Source: Erysipelotrichaceae bacterium (lineage in GTDB: Bacteria > Bacillota_I > Bacilli_A > Erysipelotrichales > Erysipelotrichaceae). From it: a DNA stretch of 64,000 bases. Position 1 is the stretch's first letter. Each line of letters begins with the position of its first letter. The notes under the pieces were generated by a model. It saw only the letters and a program-made list of their open reading frames with translations. It was not told where the DNA came from and did not search any database. The position numbers and the translations under genes are program-made. Where the stretch lies: NCBI GenBank assembly GCA_017431825.1, contig JAFRKI010000015.1:50901-114900 (forward strand), written 5' to 3'. Positions 61,009-64,000 of the stretch are shown here, piece after piece.

Positions 61009-61225
61009 GAAAGGCTTCATGTTGCTGGATGCGATGCTGTGTCTGGTGATCGTATCGCTTTTATGCCTTATGTGCTTTTCGATCTACCGGGTGATCGACA
61101 ATAACGAAGAGGTGCTTGATGAGTATTATGTACGCAACAACGAGAAATACGATGCACTGTTTAATTCTTTGGGGGACTGCATCCCATGTCTGAGCGAAGA
61201 GGTTCCGTCTCTGTCAGAGTCTTAG
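61001..61225 (+). CDS. Minor pseudopilin ComGE
   Basis: A 74-residue protein beginning MNRKG|FMLLDAMLC, a prepilin-like leader in which the usual +5 Glu is Asp, followed by one hydrophobic helix. I start it at the ATG at 61001, inside comGD, because the leader then has normal length. Assignment as ComGE is by order in the operon. Confidence 0.65.
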   Translation: MNRKGFMLLDAMLCLVIVSLLCLMCFSIYRVIDNNEEVLDEYYVRNNEKYDALFNSLGDCIPCLSEEVPSLSES

Positions 61226-61650
61226 TAGCCCTGTTGGTGATACTCTCACTGCTGCCTTTGGCCGTTACGGTCTTCCGTTTTACTGCAGCCCTGGATTTTG
61301 ACTATGATACGGTAAACAGCGAAATGGCTCTGATGGACCTAAGAAGAGTACTGCTTCTGGCATACGATCTGGAAGTGACGGACCATGAACTTGATTTCAT
61401 ATATCATAATGACGATTATTCGCTCAAGGTCGTAAACGGAAAGCTGCTGCTGCAGCCGGGCTCGCAGATATATCTGAACGGTATCGATGAAGTAAATTTC
61501 TACCGGAAGAACGGCTGCATCTATCTCTCATATAAGGAGAAGAATGGAAAGGAAATCGAAAGAAACATCGCTAAGGAAAAGGGGATTCATCTCGACGATT
61601 TTTCTGCTGATAATGATGAACTGCCTGACGCTGATCATGGCGATGAGTGA
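61186..61650 (+). CDS. ComGF-like pseudopilin
   Basis: A 154-residue protein with an N-terminal hydrophobic helix (VLVALLVILSLLPLAVTVF) but no clear prepilin cleavage site, and a soluble strand-rich domain like ComGF (IYLNGIDEVNFYRKNGCIYLSY). It overlaps comGE by 40 bases. Assigned by place and shape. Confidence 0.65.
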   Translation: MSERRGSVSVRVLVALLVILSLLPLAVTVFRFTAALDFDYDTVNSEMALMDLRRVLLLAYDLEVTDHELDFIYHNDDYSLKVVNGKLLLQPGSQIYLNGIDEVNFYRKNGCIYLSYKEKNGKEIERNIAKEKGIHLDDFSADNDELPDADHGDE

Positions 61651-61900
61651 TCTTATCATCACTTCATATAATATCTATGCGGATCTGGACGGATTCACTG
61701 ATGATTTTTATGATGAAGCCGAACTCATCAGTGAAGCCAAATGCCAGATCGTAAATACCGGTAAGCTTGAAAGCATGTACCTGTCCAAAGGGATGGCTTC
61801 AGTAAGCACTGCCGACGATGGCTATTATGTCTCCTATAACGGAATGTATATCTTTCTTGAGGTCAGAGACAGGATGATAAGCGATTATACGCTTAAATGA
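61544..61900 (+). CDS. ComGG-like protein
   Basis: A 118-residue protein with a short basic N-terminus, one hydrophobic helix (FISTIFLLIMMNCLTLIMAM) and a small soluble domain. It overlaps the ComGF-like gene by 107 bases in another frame, which is a large overlap; the lack of a downstream alternative start that retains the helix supports it. Its place at the end of the comG operon suggests ComGG. Confidence 0.55.
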   Translation: MERKSKETSLRKRGFISTIFLLIMMNCLTLIMAMSDLIITSYNIYADLDGFTDDFYDEAELISEAKCQIVNTGKLESMYLSKGMASVSTADDGYYVSYNGMYIFLEVRDRMISDYTLK

Positions 61901-61998
61901 TTTTTAAGATTGTCTGCGCCATCCGCATATTAATGTGTTATAGTAAACGCATATGCAGATGACAAACATGAGCATTTACAGTGAAAGAGGTATTTAAG

Positions 61999-63192
61999 AT
62001 GGATCTGAAGAAGAAGTCATACCTCTTTTATGTTTATTATTTCTGTATCTTCTGCGGTGTGTCGCTGACCAACAGTTTCATGTCCATGTATATGGCCAAT
62101 CACGGTGTAAGTGAAGCTGCGGTAGGGATACTCAACGGTATCGTCCAGGTTTTGGGACTGCTGCTTTATCCGCTTGCCGGAAAGATAGCCGATAAGACGA
62201 GGACCAAGAATCTGGTACTTTACATCGAGCTCATCCTCTGTCTGACGCTGGCCGTCATTTTTTACCGTTCCAGAGGTCTTCTGATGATGGAGATCATGAT
62301 GATCACCTTTCTGACCGTCTTTTACGGTCTGACCGTCATCTATGAGACGATAACCGTCGATTATACCAGCAAAGCCGGCATGGCCTATGCGCCGATCAGG
62401 ATGTGCGGTACCATAGGCTTTTCGATAATGGCCGGGATCTCCGGTTTCTTCCTTGCGAGCAGGGAAGAACTGCTGTTCCCGCTGATGATCGGCGTGCTGA
62501 CGACAGTCACGATGCTGGCCTTCCTTCTGCCTAAGTCCTACAACAGGAAACAGTCTGCTGAAGAAAGGACGGAAGCCGCAAAGAAGAAGGAAAGCGTGCT
62601 GTTCCTATTAAAGGACAGGGAAGTCCGTAACGTCATGATCCTTTTCGGAATTTACTGGCTGACCTATGCCTACAATCAGTCCTATTTCGGCATCTACTCC
62701 CAGGAACTGGGCGGGACCTATCTTCTGGTTGGCATCGCCAATATGCTTACCGGTCTATCGGAGATTCCTTTCCATATTGGCAGAGGAAGAAGATGGATGA
62801 AGAAGATCGGCACCCTCAAGGCGTTAATGGTCAGTACGGCCGTTGGCGTCTTCCGCTGGACGCTTTGTGCCCTGACCCGTAATCCTTACGTCCTGGTCTT
62901 TACGATGGTCTTAAACGGTATCATGCTGGTACCGACTATCGTCGATGTCGTCGAATTCCTTTACCGCAAGGCTCCCGAACATCTCAAGACTTCGGTCGCA
63001 TCTGGCCTCAAGTCACCGTTCATGGTCGGCGGACAGCTGATAGCCCACTTTGCGGGCGGACTCTCCATCGCCTATTGGACACTGAAAAATCTCAACGGTA
63101 TCAGGATCACTTACTGGCTGGCTGCCCTTATAAGCCTCATAGGTTTTGTCTATGTCTTTATTTCTGATAGAAGAGGAAGGAAACTGTCTTAA
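61999..63192 (+). CDS. MFS transporter
   Basis: A 397-residue protein with about twelve membrane segments of the MFS_1-like/LacY-related type; KIADKTRTKN is the loop between segments 2 and 3. The ATG at 61999 has AGAGG about nine bases before it and is preferred over an in-frame GTG at 61981. The substrate is unknown. It lies 98 bases after the comG operon, probably as its own unit, and ends in a terminator. Confidence 0.82.
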   Translation: MDLKKKSYLFYVYYFCIFCGVSLTNSFMSMYMANHGVSEAAVGILNGIVQVLGLLLYPLAGKIADKTRTKNLVLYIELILCLTLAVIFYRSRGLLMMEIMMITFLTVFYGLTVIYETITVDYTSKAGMAYAPIRMCGTIGFSIMAGISGFFLASREELLFPLMIGVLTTVTMLAFLLPKSYNRKQSAEERTEAAKKKESVLFLLKDREVRNVMILFGIYWLTYAYNQSYFGIYSQELGGTYLLVGIANMLTGLSEIPFHIGRGRRWMKKIGTLKALMVSTAVGVFRWTLCALTRNPYVLVFTMVLNGIMLVPTIVDVVEFLYRKAPEHLKTSVASGLKSPFMVGGQLIAHFAGGLSIAYWTLKNLNGIRITYWLAALISLIGFVYVFISDRRGRKLS

Positions 63193-63205
63193 AACAGTTT
63201 CTTTT
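63180..63205 (+). terminator. Terminator of MFS gene
   Basis: Stem GAAACTG/CAGTTTC with an eight-base loop and a short T-run. Confidence 0.75.
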
Positions 63206-63262
63206 CATTTTGAAAAATATGATATATGTATTAAAATAAGATGGTAAAAAAAGGAGATCTAT

Positions 63263-63823
63263 ATGATAAATTGTACAGAAATCAAACCCGGTCAGTGTTT
63301 TACCTGGGAAAATGAACTATACCAGTGCATAGATATCGCCCTGAACAAGACCGCCATGGCCAAGATGAAAGTCAAGGTCAAAGTCAAAGTACCGAGAACC
63401 GGCGTCGTTAAGGAACTCAGTCTGATAAGCGGTGACAAGGTCGGTGAGGCCTACATCGACAAGAGAAACATGCAGTTCCTTTATGACGATGGCAGCAATG
63501 CCGTATTCATGGACGGCGAGACCTATGAACAGATCGAGATCCCGAAGGAAAGACTGGAATGGGAAATGAACTTCCTGGTACCTAATCTTGATGTAAATGT
63601 CCTGGTCTATGAAGGCAATGAGATCCTGGGCATCAACCTTCCGGATAAGGTCGAACTGGAACTCACCGAATGTGAACCGGCCGTCAAAGGCGATACGGCC
63701 ACCAACGCCCTGAAGAATGCGGTATGTGAGACCGGCCTGCAGGTAAAGGTACCGATGTTCATCGAAAACGGTGAAAGGATCATCGTATCCACTGCTGACG
63801 GCAAGTACTCCAGCAGAGCCTAG
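63263..63823 (+). CDS. efp: Translation elongation factor P
   Basis: A 186-residue EF-P with three beta-barrel domains: the KOW-like N-terminus (IKPGQCFTWENELYQC), the OB domain and the C-terminal signature around VPMFIENGERIIVSTADGKY. The loop that would carry the modified residue reads DIALNKTAMAKMKVKVK, with alanine and methionine around the tip where many bacteria have a lysine or arginine. It rescues ribosomes at polyproline stretches. AAAGGAG precedes the ATG; a terminator follows. Confidence 0.95.
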   Translation: MINCTEIKPGQCFTWENELYQCIDIALNKTAMAKMKVKVKVKVPRTGVVKELSLISGDKVGEAYIDKRNMQFLYDDGSNAVFMDGETYEQIEIPKERLEWEMNFLVPNLDVNVLVYEGNEILGINLPDKVELELTECEPAVKGDTATNALKNAVCETGLQVKVPMFIENGERIIVSTADGKYSSRA

Positions 63824-63840
63824 TCATCAGAAGACATTTA

Positions 63841-63865
63841 AAAAGAGACGTAAGTCTCTTTTTTG
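63841..63865 (+). terminator. Terminator of efp
   Basis: Nine-pair stem AAAAGAGAC/GTCTCTTTT with loop GTAA and a T-run. Confidence 0.92.
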
Positions 63866-63885
63866 TTCTGTCGGATCTTGATGAA

Positions 63886-64000
63886 TCACAGCTTTATGTT
63901 TTTCGTAGCTTTCTTGATGGCCTTGAAGCTCTTGTCGGAGAGGTCATGTTCGATCAGACAGGAATCCTCATAGGCTGTCTCTTCATCGACGCCGAAATGC
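63886..64000 (-). CDS. DtxR/MntR-like metalloregulator, C-terminal fragment
   Basis: The last 37 codons of a minus-strand gene that continues past the window edge. The segment EETAYEDSCLIEHDLSDKSF matches the dimerisation and metal-binding region of DtxR-family repressors, where Cys, Glu and His bind metal. If correct it would control iron or manganese genes, perhaps including feoAB at 3.9-6.2 kb. Only the end is visible, so the call is tentative. Confidence 0.55.
   Translation of the reverse strand, partial: HFGVDEETAYEDSCLIEHDLSDKSFKAIKKATKNIKL

Overview
The window looks like a piece of chromosome from a non-clostridial, low-to-moderate GC Firmicute, most likely an Erysipelotrichia (Erysipelotrichaceae-like) gut bacterium. 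Pointers are the RNA polymerase delta subunit (rpoE), the HPr kinase/Lgt/PpaX gene order, CIRCE boxes on groESL, a comG pseudopilus operon, and compact genes separated by short intrinsic terminators. No rRNA operon, CRISPR array or recognisable insertion sequence is present.

Layout. 1-6.3 kb: the end of a DUF885 protein and an overlapping GT4 glycosyltransferase, facing a GH25 muramidase, a small unknown gene and a FeoA-FeoB fusion. 6.3-12.2 kb: divergent ung and uvrA, then uvrA-hprK-lgt, in which lgt is fused in frame to a PpaX-like phosphatase. 12.3-19.2 kb: upp, gpmI, two small unknown genes, a YigZ-family gene and the glycolytic operon pgk-tpiA-eno. 19.3-23.1 kb: a stand-alone E2 acyltransferase-like protein, a membrane protein, 5-formyl-THF cyclo-ligase and groES-groEL under CIRCE. 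23.2-23.4 kb: a broken tRNA-Arg followed by an intact tRNA-Arg(CCT).

From about 23.4 to 36.3 kb the sequence turns visibly AT-rich. I read this as an acquired island. It carries a solitary PD-(D/E)XK nuclease-like protein, a methyltransferase gene split by an in-frame TGA, and a small unknown protein. These are followed by a self-contained sigma-54 sugar circuit: a LevR-type activator, a perfect -24/-12 promoter with a cre box next to it, a zinc dehydrogenase, mannose-family PTS genes IIB, IIC, IID and IIA, a class II aldolase, a membrane protein and rpoN itself. The island ends where two unrelated genes are both cut, head to head, near 36.34 kb.

After the island: degV, a YwiB-like gene and rpoE, a heterodimeric ABC exporter, pepD, gdhA, an MFS transporter with an RlmI-like methyltransferase, an ECF S component, a DUF349 protein, a frameshifted rocB-like peptidase, an LCP lipoprotein, a SpoIIE-type phosphatase, a DUF4236 protein, htpG under a perfect CIRCE box, the comG operon, a second MFS transporter, efp and the end of a DtxR-like regulator.

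Themes that tie genes together: HPr kinase (9.8 kb) should feed CcpA and the PTS that the island depends on; HrcA should control both groESL and htpG; and several genes have a -10 box only 6-9 nt before the start codon and no Shine-Dalgarno sequence, which predicts leaderless mRNAs.
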